DNA of 64,000 nucleotides from Rhizomicrobium sp. (GTDB lineage: Bacteria > Pseudomonadota > Alphaproteobacteria > Micropepsales > Micropepsaceae): NCBI GenBank assembly GCA_037200045.1, contig JBBCHM010000001.1, positions 1,054,001 through 1,118,000 on the forward strand, in the 5' to 3' direction. The position numbers and the translations under genes were made by a program. Shown here piece after piece: positions 54,671 to 63,300 of this stretch. Under the pieces are notes generated by a model. The model saw only the letters and a list, made by a program, of their open reading frames with translations, did no database searches and was not told the DNA's origin. Within the stretch, counting starts at the first letter, position 1. Every line of letters begins with the position of its first letter.

Positions 54671-56707
54671 TCACCACACCGGCACGCGCTTGTCGGGCGG
54701 CAGATAGAGCTTATCGCCCGGCTGCACGTTGAACGCGGCGTACCAGCCGTCGCTGTTGCGCACCACGCCGTTGACGCGGAATTCCGACGGGCTGTGCGGG
54801 TTGGACAGCACCTGGCTCCGGATCGCCGCATCGCGGTGCCGCTCGCGCCAGCTCTGCGCATAGGCGATGTAGAATCGCTGGTCGCCCGTCAGCCCGTCCA
54901 GCACCGGCGCCGGCTTGCCGGCGAGCGAGATGTGATAGGCCTTGAACGCGATCACCAGCCCCGCGATGTCGGCGATGTTCTCGCCCAGCGTCAGCCGTCC
55001 GTTGATGTGCAGGCCGGGCAGGGGCTCATACTGGTCGTACTGCGTCGCGATGGCGTCGCCGCGCGCCTGGAAGGCCTTCAGGTCTTCCGGCGTGAACCAA
55101 TCCTGCAGCACGCCGCGGGCGTTGTACTTGGCGCCCTGGTCGTCGAAGGAATGGCTGATCTCGTGGCCAATGGTGGCGCCGATCTCGCCATAGTTCACCG
55201 CGTCGTCGGCATTGGGGTCGAAATAGGGCGGCTGCAGGATGCCGGCCGGAAACACCACCTCGTTGAGGTTGGGGTTGTTGTAGGCGTTGTTGGTCGGCGG
55301 CGTCATGCCCCACTCGGTGCGGTCGACCAGATCGTCGATGCGCTTGAGCTCGCGGTTCCACTCGAACACGCCGGCGGCCTGCGCGTCGGCCAGCAGCGTG
55401 CCGCGATCGATCGCGAGCGCCGTGTAGTCGCGGAACTTGTCGGGATAGCCGATCTTCAGCGCCGTGGCGTGCAGCTTCTCCAGCGCCTTGGTGCGCGTCG
55501 CCGGCGACATCCAGGCCAGCGTCTGGATGTCGGCCTCATAGGCCTTGATGAGGTTGTGCACGAGGTCGAGCGCCTTGGCCTTGGCGTCGCCGCCGAAATA
55601 GCGCTCGACATAGAGCTTGCCGAGCGCCTCGCCCATGGATTGGTCGAGCAGGCGGATGCCGCGCGTCGGGCGTTCGAGCTGCGCCGTCTTGCCGGCCAGC
55701 GCCGTGCCGTAGAACGCGAAGTCGGTGTCGTCGACCTTCTTGGGAAGGAACGCCGCCCAGCGATGCAGATAGCGCGTCGCCAGATAGTCGCGCCACACCG
55801 CGACGGGCGTCGCGGCGAACACCGCGGCGAGCTTGGGGAAAGCGGATTTCTCCGACACGATCACCTTGCGCGCGCCGCCGTTCTCCGGGATCGCCCCCGC
55901 CTGGAACATCGCGTCCCAGTCGAAGCCCGGCGCCAGCGTCTTCAGCTCGGCGACCGTCATCGGGTTGTAGATCTTGTCCGCGTCGCGGCGGTCGGCGGCC
56001 GGCCAGCTCGCCTGCGCCAGAGCGGCTTCGAGGTCGTAGATCTTCTGCGCCCGCGCCGCGGCGTTCGTCGCTCCGGCGATGGTCAGAATGTCGGCGAGAT
56101 ACTTCTTGTATGCCGCCTGGGTGTCGAGGATTTCCTTGTCGGTCTTCAGGTAATAGTCGCGGTCGGGCATGCCGAGGCCGGACTGGTAGAGGTTGATCGA
56201 ATAGACGTCGGAATTCTTGTCGTCGACGCCGATATAGAATCCGAAGGGTCCGTCCAGGCCCAGCCGCGGATCGCCGATGGCGGCGGCGACGTCGCTCAGC
56301 GTCTTGTAGTGCGCGATCGTCGCCAGATCGGCCTTCGCGGGGGCAAGGCCGTTGGCTTCGATCTGCGCGGTGTCCATGAACGCGTTGTAGAGGTCGCGCA
56401 GCTTGCGCCCCTCCGGCGTCAGCTTGTCGTCGGGGGTCTTGGACAGATCGGCGACCAGTCCTTTCAGCCGCGCCTCGTTGTTGAGGTCGAGCTCGAGGTT
56501 GACGCCCGAATAGGTGCGGTCGGCCGGGATCGTGTCGTGCTTGAGCCAGTTGCCGTTGGCATAGGCGAAGAAGTCGTCGCCCGGCTTCACGGTCTTGTCG
56601 ATATAGGAAAGATCGACGCCCCAGGGCTTGACCTGCGGCTCGCCGGCGAAGGCCGCGCCGGCCATCGCGATGGCGACCGCGCTCAAAAGAACAAGACTGC
56701 GTTTCAT
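54671..56707 (-). CDS. M13-family zinc metallopeptidase, paralogue 2
   Basis: The start at 56707 (MKRSLVLLSAVAIAMAGAAFA) gives 678 residues with a signal peptide. GVDLSYIDKTVKPGDDFFAYANGNWLKHDTIPADR opens the mature protein. The zinc site is GATIGHEISHSFDDQGAKY, and LGENIADIAG provides the third ligand. It ends DKRVPVW. All catalytic residues are intact, so it is not a decaying copy. Only 25 bp separate it from paralogue 1 downstream, so the two are probably co-transcribed. Confidence 0.95.
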   Translation of the reverse strand: MKRSLVLLSAVAIAMAGAAFAGEPQVKPWGVDLSYIDKTVKPGDDFFAYANGNWLKHDTIPADRTYSGVNLELDLNNEARLKGLVADLSKTPDDKLTPEGRKLRDLYNAFMDTAQIEANGLAPAKADLATIAHYKTLSDVAAAIGDPRLGLDGPFGFYIGVDDKNSDVYSINLYQSGLGMPDRDYYLKTDKEILDTQAAYKKYLADILTIAGATNAAARAQKIYDLEAALAQASWPAADRRDADKIYNPMTVAELKTLAPGFDWDAMFQAGAIPENGGARKVIVSEKSAFPKLAAVFAATPVAVWRDYLATRYLHRWAAFLPKKVDDTDFAFYGTALAGKTAQLERPTRGIRLLDQSMGEALGKLYVERYFGGDAKAKALDLVHNLIKAYEADIQTLAWMSPATRTKALEKLHATALKIGYPDKFRDYTALAIDRGTLLADAQAAGVFEWNRELKRIDDLVDRTEWGMTPPTNNAYNNPNLNEVVFPAGILQPPYFDPNADDAVNYGEIGATIGHEISHSFDDQGAKYNARGVLQDWFTPEDLKAFQARGDAIATQYDQYEPLPGLHINGRLTLGENIADIAGLVIAFKAYHISLAGKPAPVLDGLTGDQRFYIAYAQSWRERHRDAAIRSQVLSNPHSPSEFRVNGVVRNSDGWYAAFNVQPGDKLYLPPDKRVPVW

Positions 56708-56770
56708 GCGACCGTCCTCATACGACAAGGAAAAATGCCGCCGGGCCCGGTCCCGGCGGCACGATTTCGA

Positions 56771-58822
56771 TTACCACAGATGTACCCGCTGTTCCGGCGC
56801 CAGGTAGTACTTGTCGCCCGGCTTGGCGCCGAACGCGTCATACCAGGCGTCGGTGTTGCGCGTCGCGCTGATGGCGCGGAACTTGTCCGGCGCGTGCTCG
56901 TTGGAGAGCACCCGCGTGCGCAGCGCCGCGTCGCGGATCTTCGAGCGCCAGATCTGTCCGTAGGACAGGAAGAAGCGCTGGTCGCCGGTATAGCCGTCGA
57001 TCACCGGCGCCGGCCTGCCGCCCAGCGACAGATGATAGGCCTTGAGCGCGACGGTGATGCCGGCGAGATCGGCGATGTCCTCGCCCAGCGTGTTGGGACC
57101 GATCACGTGCAGGCCGGGCAGCGCCTCATAGGCATCGAACTGGTCGGACAGCGCCTGGGTGCGCGCCTTGAAGTTCTTGAAGTCCTCCGCCGTCCACCAG
57201 TCGCGCAAGACGCCATCGCCGTCGTATTTCGCGCCCTGGTCGTCATAGCCATGGCTCATCTCGTGGCCGATCACCGCCCCGATGCCGCCATAGTTCACCG
57301 CGTCGTCGGCGTACGGATCGAAGAAGGGCGGCTGCAGGATCGCCGCCGGGAACACGATCTTGTTCGCCGACGGATCGTAATAGGCGTTCACCGTTTGGGG
57401 CGTCATGCCCCATTCGGCCTTGTCGACCGGATCGTCGAGGCGCTTGAGCTCGCGGTTCCATTCGAAGACGCCGCCCGCCTGCACGTCCGCCAGAAGCGCG
57501 CCGGGGACGACCTGGAAGGCCGAATAGTCGAGCCATTTGTCGGTGTAGCCGACATAGGGCGTGAACTTGTGCAGCTTGTCGAGCGCCTTCTGCTTCGTCG
57601 CGTCCGACATCCAGGTGAGCGTGCGGATGTCGGCGTCATAGGTCTTCATCAGGTTGTCGACCAGCTCCTTCGCCTTGGTCTTGGCGATGGGCGGGAAATA
57701 TTTCGCGACATAGATCTTGCCCAGCGCATCGCCGAGGGTGTTGTCGAGCAAATGCACGCCGCGCGTCGCGCGGTCGAGCTGCTGCGGCTGTCCGCCGAGC
57801 ACGGTCCCGTAGAAGGCGAAGTCCGCGTCGTCGAACGTTTTGGGCAGATAGGCCGAGAAGATGTGCAGATAATGCACCGTCAGATAGTCGCGCCACACTG
57901 CAACCGGCGTTTCGGCGAACACCCTCGCGAGGCCCGGGAAGGCCGATTTCTGCGTCACCACGACGACGCGCTCGCCCTTGGGTCCCGTCAGCGGCACGCC
58001 GGCCTCGGCGAAGAACCCATCCCAGGCGAAATCCGGCGCGAATTTCTTGAGGTCCGACACCGGCATCGGATTGTAGGTCTTGTCCTCGTCGCGGTTGTCG
58101 GCGCGCGACCAGTGGAGCTGCGCGATCTTCGCCTCGACGTCATAGATCGCCTGGGCGCGCTTGTCGGCATCGGCGTAACCGGCCAGCGTGAGGATCGAGA
58201 CGAGATACTTCTTATAGGCCTCGCGCGCCGCGACTTCGCCGGCCTCGGTGCCGAGATAATATTCGCGATCCGGCATGCCGAGCCCACCTTGGCCCAGCAC
58301 GATCGAATAGGCCTTGGGGTCCTTCTCGTCGACACCGATATACATGTTGAACACGCTGGAATCGGCCAGCTTGGGCGACGACATCAGCCGCGCGATGTCG
58401 TCGAGCGTCTTGGCGCCCGCGATGCGGTCGAGGTCGGCCTTGGCCGGCGTCAGTCCCTGGGCGTCGATGGTTTTCTGGTCGACGAAGGCGTTGTAGAGAT
58501 CGACGAGTTTCTTCTCTTCGGTCGTCAGCGACGCGGCCGGCTTGGCCTGCAGTTCGGCGACGATATCCTTCATCCGCTTTTCGCTCAGGATGCGCAGGTT
58601 CTGGAACGCGCCGATGCCGCTGCGCTCCGGCGGGATCTCGGTCTTCTTGATCCAGGTGCCGTTCGCATAGGAGAAGAAGTCGTCGCCGGGCTTGACGCTC
58701 GGGTCCATCGCGGTGAGGTCGATGCCCCATGCGCCGAGTTCGGGTTTGCCGGCCGTGTCGGCGGCGGCGAAGGCGCAGGTCACGCTCAAGACTCCGGCCA
58801 AGAGAATAAGGCTGCGTCGCAT
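56771..58822 (-). CDS. M13-family zinc metallopeptidase, paralogue 3
   Basis: This 683-residue protein starts MRRSLILLAGVLSVTCAFAAA, a signal peptide, then GIDLTAMDPSVKPGDDFFSYANGTWIKKTEIPPERS. The zinc site is GAVIGHEMSHGYDDQGAKY and the third ligand lies in LGEDIADLAG (Asp instead of Asn, which is common in the family). It ends PEQRVHLW. It is the first of the three in transcription order. The triplet shares the same ends and middle motifs but differs along most of its length, so the duplications are old. Confidence 0.95.
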   Translation of the reverse strand: MRRSLILLAGVLSVTCAFAAADTAGKPELGAWGIDLTAMDPSVKPGDDFFSYANGTWIKKTEIPPERSGIGAFQNLRILSEKRMKDIVAELQAKPAASLTTEEKKLVDLYNAFVDQKTIDAQGLTPAKADLDRIAGAKTLDDIARLMSSPKLADSSVFNMYIGVDEKDPKAYSIVLGQGGLGMPDREYYLGTEAGEVAAREAYKKYLVSILTLAGYADADKRAQAIYDVEAKIAQLHWSRADNRDEDKTYNPMPVSDLKKFAPDFAWDGFFAEAGVPLTGPKGERVVVVTQKSAFPGLARVFAETPVAVWRDYLTVHYLHIFSAYLPKTFDDADFAFYGTVLGGQPQQLDRATRGVHLLDNTLGDALGKIYVAKYFPPIAKTKAKELVDNLMKTYDADIRTLTWMSDATKQKALDKLHKFTPYVGYTDKWLDYSAFQVVPGALLADVQAGGVFEWNRELKRLDDPVDKAEWGMTPQTVNAYYDPSANKIVFPAAILQPPFFDPYADDAVNYGGIGAVIGHEMSHGYDDQGAKYDGDGVLRDWWTAEDFKNFKARTQALSDQFDAYEALPGLHVIGPNTLGEDIADLAGITVALKAYHLSLGGRPAPVIDGYTGDQRFFLSYGQIWRSKIRDAALRTRVLSNEHAPDKFRAISATRNTDAWYDAFGAKPGDKYYLAPEQRVHLW

Positions 58823-58955
58823 CGCTGAAGTCTCCAGGGAGGGAGGCGCGGCGGATCGCCGGCCTGTCAGGAATTCGTCACCAATAGGTCAGAAACGACC
58901 GGCCGCGCGCAAGTCACGGACTCGCGAGTTAACCGATCCAGATCGAAGCGACGGG

Positions 58956-59741
58956 TTATTTCCCCTGGAACTTCGCCGGGCGCTTTTGCAGAAAGGCGGA
59001 GATGCCTTCGACGAAATCTTGTGTCTTGCCAGCGCGTTCCTGGCTCGCCCGTTCGAGGTCGAGCTGCTCCTCGTACGTGTTGAGCGGGCTCTGCCAGTAG
59101 AGGCTGCGGGTAATCGACAGCGAGGACGGACCGTCGGCGAGTTGGCTCGCCAGCCGCAGCGCCTCTTCCATCAGGGCGTTGTCATCGACAACACGATTGA
59201 TCAGGCCCCATTCGAGCGCCTTCTCCGCCGGCAGGCGCTCCGCCAGCAGCGACAATTCCTTGGCGCGCGCCAGCCCGATGAGCCGCGGCAGGAGCCAGGT
59301 CGAGCCGCCGTCCGGCACCAGGCCGATGCGCGCGAACGCCTGGAGGAAATAGGCCGAGCGCGCCGCGACGATAAGATCGCCCATCAGCGCGATGCTCATG
59401 CCGACGCCGGCCGCGGCGCCGTTCACCGCCGTGACGATGGGAATGGAAAGGTCGCGCAGCCGGCGCAGGAAGGGGTGATAGACGGTCTCCAGCGACTGGC
59501 CGACGCCGCCGTCGTCGCTGCCGCGCTCGGTCAAATTGGCGCCCGAGCAGAAGCCGCGGCCCTCGCCGGTCAGGATCATGGCGCGAAAGCCGTGCTCCTT
59601 GTTCTCGATGAAGGCGAGCGCCGCCGCCGCGCCGCGCGCCAGCTTGGTGCCGGCCGCGTTCATCGCCTCGGGATGATTGAGCGTCAGCACCGCGACCTTG
59701 CCGTGCGCCGTCACATAAGCCCGATCGAATTCCGTCCGCAT
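58956..59741 (-). CDS. Enoyl-CoA hydratase/isomerase family protein (PaaG-like)
   Basis: This 261-residue crotonase-fold protein has VLTLNHPEAMNAAGTKL, GRGFCSGANL and VNGAAAGVGMSIALMGDLIVAARSAYFLQAFARIGLVPDGGSTWLLPRLIG, which form the oxyanion hole and active site. The Asp in VPDGGSTW is the position seen in PaaG-like isomerases rather than the Glu of true hydratases. The C-terminus (AFLQKRPAKFQGK) is typical. The substrate is an acyl-CoA, otherwise unknown. It stands alone between the M13 triplet and a cyclase gene. Confidence 0.92.
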   Translation of the reverse strand: MRTEFDRAYVTAHGKVAVLTLNHPEAMNAAGTKLARGAAAALAFIENKEHGFRAMILTGEGRGFCSGANLTERGSDDGGVGQSLETVYHPFLRRLRDLSIPIVTAVNGAAAGVGMSIALMGDLIVAARSAYFLQAFARIGLVPDGGSTWLLPRLIGLARAKELSLLAERLPAEKALEWGLINRVVDDNALMEEALRLASQLADGPSSLSITRSLYWQSPLNTYEEQLDLERASQERAGKTQDFVEGISAFLQKRPAKFQGK

Positions 59742-59825
59742 GCGTTTCTCCCATCCCGTGACCGGCGCGGAGCATACGCGGTTCGCCGATGATGGAAAGT
59801 CGTCACGCCAAAGCGCGAAAGCGGA

Positions 59826-60959
59826 TTACGCTGCGTCAATATCCAGATCGGCGGCGAGCGGATCGTCCTGGGCGATCACGCGGTTGCGGCCGGCATGCTT
59901 GGCGCGATACAGGCACATATCGGCGCGCTGGATCAGCATCGTGCCGTCCTCGCCGCCCGAAAGCTCGGCCACGCCGATCGAGACGGTGATCGAGCCGAGC
60001 ACGTCGCCGGTCGACTTCTTGACCAGCTTCTTGTTCTGCACATTGGCGCGGATTTGCTCGGCAAGCTTCCACGCCGCGACGATGTTGGCCTTGCGCACGA
60101 TCACCGCGAACTCCTCGCCGCCATAGCGCGCCGCGGTGTCGCGGCCCTTGACGTTGTCGGAGATGCAGGCCGCGACCAGCTTGAGCACATGGTCGCCGGT
60201 CTGGTGGCCCCAGGTGTCGTTGAATTGCTTGAACCGGTCGATGTCGCACATGAAGAGCGCCATCGGCTCGCCGCTCTGCCGCGACTCGGCGATGGCGGTC
60301 GCGAGCTCGGTGTCGAAGGCCTTGCGGTTGGCGATGCCGGTCACCGGATCGGTCAGGCTCTCGCGGCGGACGTTCTCGAGCTGGGCGCGCAGGTCGCCGA
60401 CCTGGTGGGAGGATTTCTGCAGCTCCTGCTCGAGCGAGCGGGTGCGCGATTCCATCGACTTGGTCGCCGCGACGAGGCTTCCGACCAGCTTGCTGACGCT
60501 TTCCGGCGACTGCTCGCCGCCAAGCTCGCCGCTCGCCGCCGACAGCGTGTTGCCGTATTCGCCGGCGAATTTCGCCGCCGACTCCATTTTCGCGATCGCC
60601 TCGTCGAGCGAGACGGTGACGGTCTCGCCGATCGCCTCGACCGCGCGCTCGGCGCGGTCGCGCGAAAAGCAGCGGTCGCGCAATTCCTTGAGAAGCGAGG
60701 GCGTGAACGGGCGCCGCGTCGCGATCATGTCGCCGATGACGCGGCCGACCGCCGGGCTTTCGCCGGCGGCATAGGTGTAGAACAGCTCGTAGTTGTCCGG
60801 CGTCGGCGAGACATCGCATTCGCCCATCAGGGCGAGTGTGGTCTTGGCCAGCGCCAGTTCCCGTTCGCTACGCAACTCCCCGCTCCACCGCCACGGCCCG
60901 CCGTTCGGGCTTTTGATCAGTGTGGCCGAGGGTTCGTAAAAAACTCTTAAGGGCGCCAT
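59826..60959 (-). CDS. Diguanylate cyclase (GGDEF) with degenerate I-site
   Basis: This protein has up to 377 residues. A start further in, at the ATG of MGECDVSPTPDNYELFYTYAAGE, is possible. The N-terminal half is helical (EQELQKSSHQVGDLRAQLENVRRESLTDPVTGIANRKAF leads into the cyclase). The GGDEF domain has MCDIDRFKQFNDTWGHQTGD and RYGGEEFAVI, the active form of the signature. The product inhibition site RxxD upstream reads KGRD, so c-di-GMP feedback may be lost. There is no membrane segment. It is divergent from the aldehyde dehydrogenase gene. Confidence 0.93.
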   Translation of the reverse strand: MAPLRVFYEPSATLIKSPNGGPWRWSGELRSERELALAKTTLALMGECDVSPTPDNYELFYTYAAGESPAVGRVIGDMIATRRPFTPSLLKELRDRCFSRDRAERAVEAIGETVTVSLDEAIAKMESAAKFAGEYGNTLSAASGELGGEQSPESVSKLVGSLVAATKSMESRTRSLEQELQKSSHQVGDLRAQLENVRRESLTDPVTGIANRKAFDTELATAIAESRQSGEPMALFMCDIDRFKQFNDTWGHQTGDHVLKLVAACISDNVKGRDTAARYGGEEFAVIVRKANIVAAWKLAEQIRANVQNKKLVKKSTGDVLGSITVSIGVAELSGGEDGTMLIQRADMCLYRAKHAGRNRVIAQDDPLAADLDIDAA

Positions 60960-61024
60960 TGAGGCGGTGCGGCGCAGCGACTAGATTGACAAAATATCAG
61001 GAAATTCAGGGAAAGGGACACAAT

Positions 61025-62470
61025 ATGAGCGCCGCCGAAGCGAGACCCGATCCGGCCGCCGAGATGCGCCGCGTCCTGGACCTGCAGAAGAAGGCCCATC
61101 TCAAGGATGGCGCGCCCAGCGCGGAGAGGCGCATCGAATGGCTCGATCGCGCCATCGCGCTTCTGGTCGGCCACAAGGACGCCATCACGGACGCGCTCCG
61201 CGAGGATTTCGGCCACCGCTCGGTCGAGGCCTCGCTGTTCACCGACGTGTCCGGCTCGATCGGCCCGCTCAAGCACGCCAGGGCGCATCTGAAGAGCTGG
61301 ATGAAGCGCGAGAAGCGCAAGGTGACGCCGACCATCCTCGGCCTGTTGGGCGCCAAAGCCCATGTCGAGTATCAGCCCAAGGGCGTGGTCGGCGTGATCA
61401 GCCCGTGGAATTTTCCGTTCAATCTCACCTTCAGCCCGCTCGCCGGCATCTTCGCCGCCGGCAACCGCACGATGATCAAGCCCAGCGAGTTCACGCCGCG
61501 CTCCTCCGAGCTGATGGCGCGCATGTTCCGCTCCGCCTTCGACGAGAGCGAAGTCGCGGTCTTCACCGGCGGCCCGGATGTCGGCGCCGCCTTCTCGCGG
61601 CTCGCCTTCGACCATCTGCTCTTCACCGGCGCGACCTCGATCGCGTATCACGTGATGAAGGCGGCGGCGGAGAATCTCGTGCCGACTACGCTGGAGCTCG
61701 GCGGCAAGTCGCCGGTGATCGTCGGCGACAGCGCCGATCTGTCGCTCGCCGCCAAGCGCGTGATGTTCGGCAAGACGATGAACGCCGGCCAGATCTGCCT
61801 GGCGCCGGACTATGTGATGGTGCCTGAGAACAAGGCGCGCGACTTCGTGCACGAGGCGGCGAACGCCGTCAGCGCCATGTTCCCGACGCTGAAGGACAAT
61901 CCGGACTACACTTCGGTGATCAACCAGCGCCACTACGACCGCCTGCAGGGCTATCTCGACGACGCAAGGTCCAAGGGCGCCGAGATCGTGGAGCTCAATC
62001 CGGCCAAGGAAGATTTCCGCCAGCAGCCCTATCACAAGATCCCGCCGACGCTGGTGCTCAACCCGACCGACGACATGAAGATCATGCAGGACGAGATTTT
62101 CGGGCCGCTCCTGCCGGTGAAGACCTATGGTGCGGTCGACGAGGCCATCGGCTACGTCAACGCGCACAGCCGCCCGCTCGGCCTCTACTATTTCGGCAGC
62201 GACAACGCCGAGCAGGAAAAGGTGCTGACGCGCACGACCTCCGGCGGCGTATCGGTCAACGACGTGGTGATGCATGTCGCGATGGAGGACCTGCCGTTCG
62301 GCGGCATCGGCCCATCGGGCATGGGCTCCTATCACGGCATCGACGGGTTTCGGACCTTCAGCCATGCCAAGGCGGTGTTCCAGCAGACCGGCCGCGACCT
62401 GACCGCGATGCTGCGGCCGCCCTACGGCGCCGGCATCCGCAAGATGCTGGCGGGCAGCATCAAGGCGTAG
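61025..62470 (+). CDS. Aldehyde dehydrogenase, coniferyl-aldehyde type
   Basis: The start at 61025 (MSAAEARPDPAAEMRRVLDLQ) gives 481 residues. NAD-linked ALDH motifs are VGVISPWNFPFNLTFSPL, FTGATSIAYHVMKAAA, LVPTTLELGGKSPVIVG with the general-base Glu, and NAGQICLAPDYVMVP with the catalytic Cys. The APDYV continuation and the C-terminal FGGIGPSGMGSYHGIDGFRTFSHAK are characteristic of coniferyl-aldehyde and CalB-like dehydrogenases. The true aldehyde could be aromatic or aliphatic. Confidence 0.93.
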   Translation: MSAAEARPDPAAEMRRVLDLQKKAHLKDGAPSAERRIEWLDRAIALLVGHKDAITDALREDFGHRSVEASLFTDVSGSIGPLKHARAHLKSWMKREKRKVTPTILGLLGAKAHVEYQPKGVVGVISPWNFPFNLTFSPLAGIFAAGNRTMIKPSEFTPRSSELMARMFRSAFDESEVAVFTGGPDVGAAFSRLAFDHLLFTGATSIAYHVMKAAAENLVPTTLELGGKSPVIVGDSADLSLAAKRVMFGKTMNAGQICLAPDYVMVPENKARDFVHEAANAVSAMFPTLKDNPDYTSVINQRHYDRLQGYLDDARSKGAEIVELNPAKEDFRQQPYHKIPPTLVLNPTDDMKIMQDEIFGPLLPVKTYGAVDEAIGYVNAHSRPLGLYYFGSDNAEQEKVLTRTTSGGVSVNDVVMHVAMEDLPFGGIGPSGMGSYHGIDGFRTFSHAKAVFQQTGRDLTAMLRPPYGAGIRKMLAGSIKA

Positions 62471-62502
62471 CTTCGACCCTCTTCTTGAGGGAGGGTAGGG
62501 AT

Positions 62503-63288
62503 TTACTCCGCCGTCCAGCCGCCATCGACCGAGATATTCGCGCCGGTGATGTTCTTCGCCGCGTCGGAGCACAGGAACACCGCGATGCCGGCGACTTCCT
62601 CGACCGTCACGAACTGCTTGGTCGGCTGAGCGTCCAAGAGCACGTCGTTGATGACCTGTTCCTTGGTCAAGTTGCGCGCCTTCATCGTGTCCGGGATCTG
62701 CTTCTCGACCAGCGGCGTCCAGACATAGCCGGGACTGATGCAGTTGACCGTGATGCCGTGCGTCGCGGTCTCCAGCGCGATGGTTTTGGTCAGGCCCGCG
62801 ATGCCGTGCTTGGCCGCGACATAGGCCGATTTGAACGGCGAGGCGACCAGCGAATGCGCCGACGCCGTCGAGATGATGCGTCCCCAGCCGCGCTTCTTCA
62901 TGCCGGGCACCGCCGCGCGCATGCATAGGAAGGCGGAGGTCAGGTTGATGGCGATGATCTGCTGCCATTTCTCGACCGGAAACTCCTCGATCGGCGCCAC
63001 GAACTGGATGCCGGCATTGCACACCAGGACGTCCGCCGCGCCGAAGGTCTTCTCCGCCAGCGCGATCATGCCGGCGACCTCGTCGGGCTTGGTCATGTCG
63101 GCCGGCGAGTAGATCGCCTTGACGCCGAAATCGGCCTCGATGCCGGCGCGCTCTTTCTCGATCGCCGCGGCGTCGCCGAAGCCGTTCAGCGTGATGTTGG
63201 CGCCTTCCTTGGCGAAGGCCCGCGCATAGGCGAGCCCGATCCCGCTGGTGGACCCGGTGACGACGGCGGATTTTCCCTTGAGCGACAT
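62503..63288 (-). CDS. bdhA: 3-hydroxybutyrate dehydrogenase
   Basis: This 261-residue SDR enzyme has VVTGSTSGIGLAYARAFAKEGA for NAD binding, VCNAGIQFVAPIEEFP, the serine in STASAHSLVASPFKSAYVAAKHG with an intact YxxxK (YVAAK) and NCISPGYVWTPLVEKQIPD. The last two are strong D-3-hydroxybutyrate dehydrogenase signatures. It interconverts hydroxybutyrate and acetoacetate. It begins 12 bp after the acetoacetate decarboxylase gene, so the pair handles the same ketone body. Confidence 0.93.
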   Translation of the reverse strand: MSLKGKSAVVTGSTSGIGLAYARAFAKEGANITLNGFGDAAAIEKERAGIEADFGVKAIYSPADMTKPDEVAGMIALAEKTFGAADVLVCNAGIQFVAPIEEFPVEKWQQIIAINLTSAFLCMRAAVPGMKKRGWGRIISTASAHSLVASPFKSAYVAAKHGIAGLTKTIALETATHGITVNCISPGYVWTPLVEKQIPDTMKARNLTKEQVINDVLLDAQPTKQFVTVEEVAGIAVFLCSDAAKNITGANISVDGGWTAE

Positions 63289-63300
63289 GGCGATCTCCTT

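Noticed and set aside
54404-58828. A very long open frame (about 1470 codons) on the plus strand across two and a half M13 genes
   Set aside because: It is antisense to three genes with complete catalytic motifs and signal peptides. Its composition (His, Arg, Val, Asp rich) is the usual antisense of GC3-biased codons.
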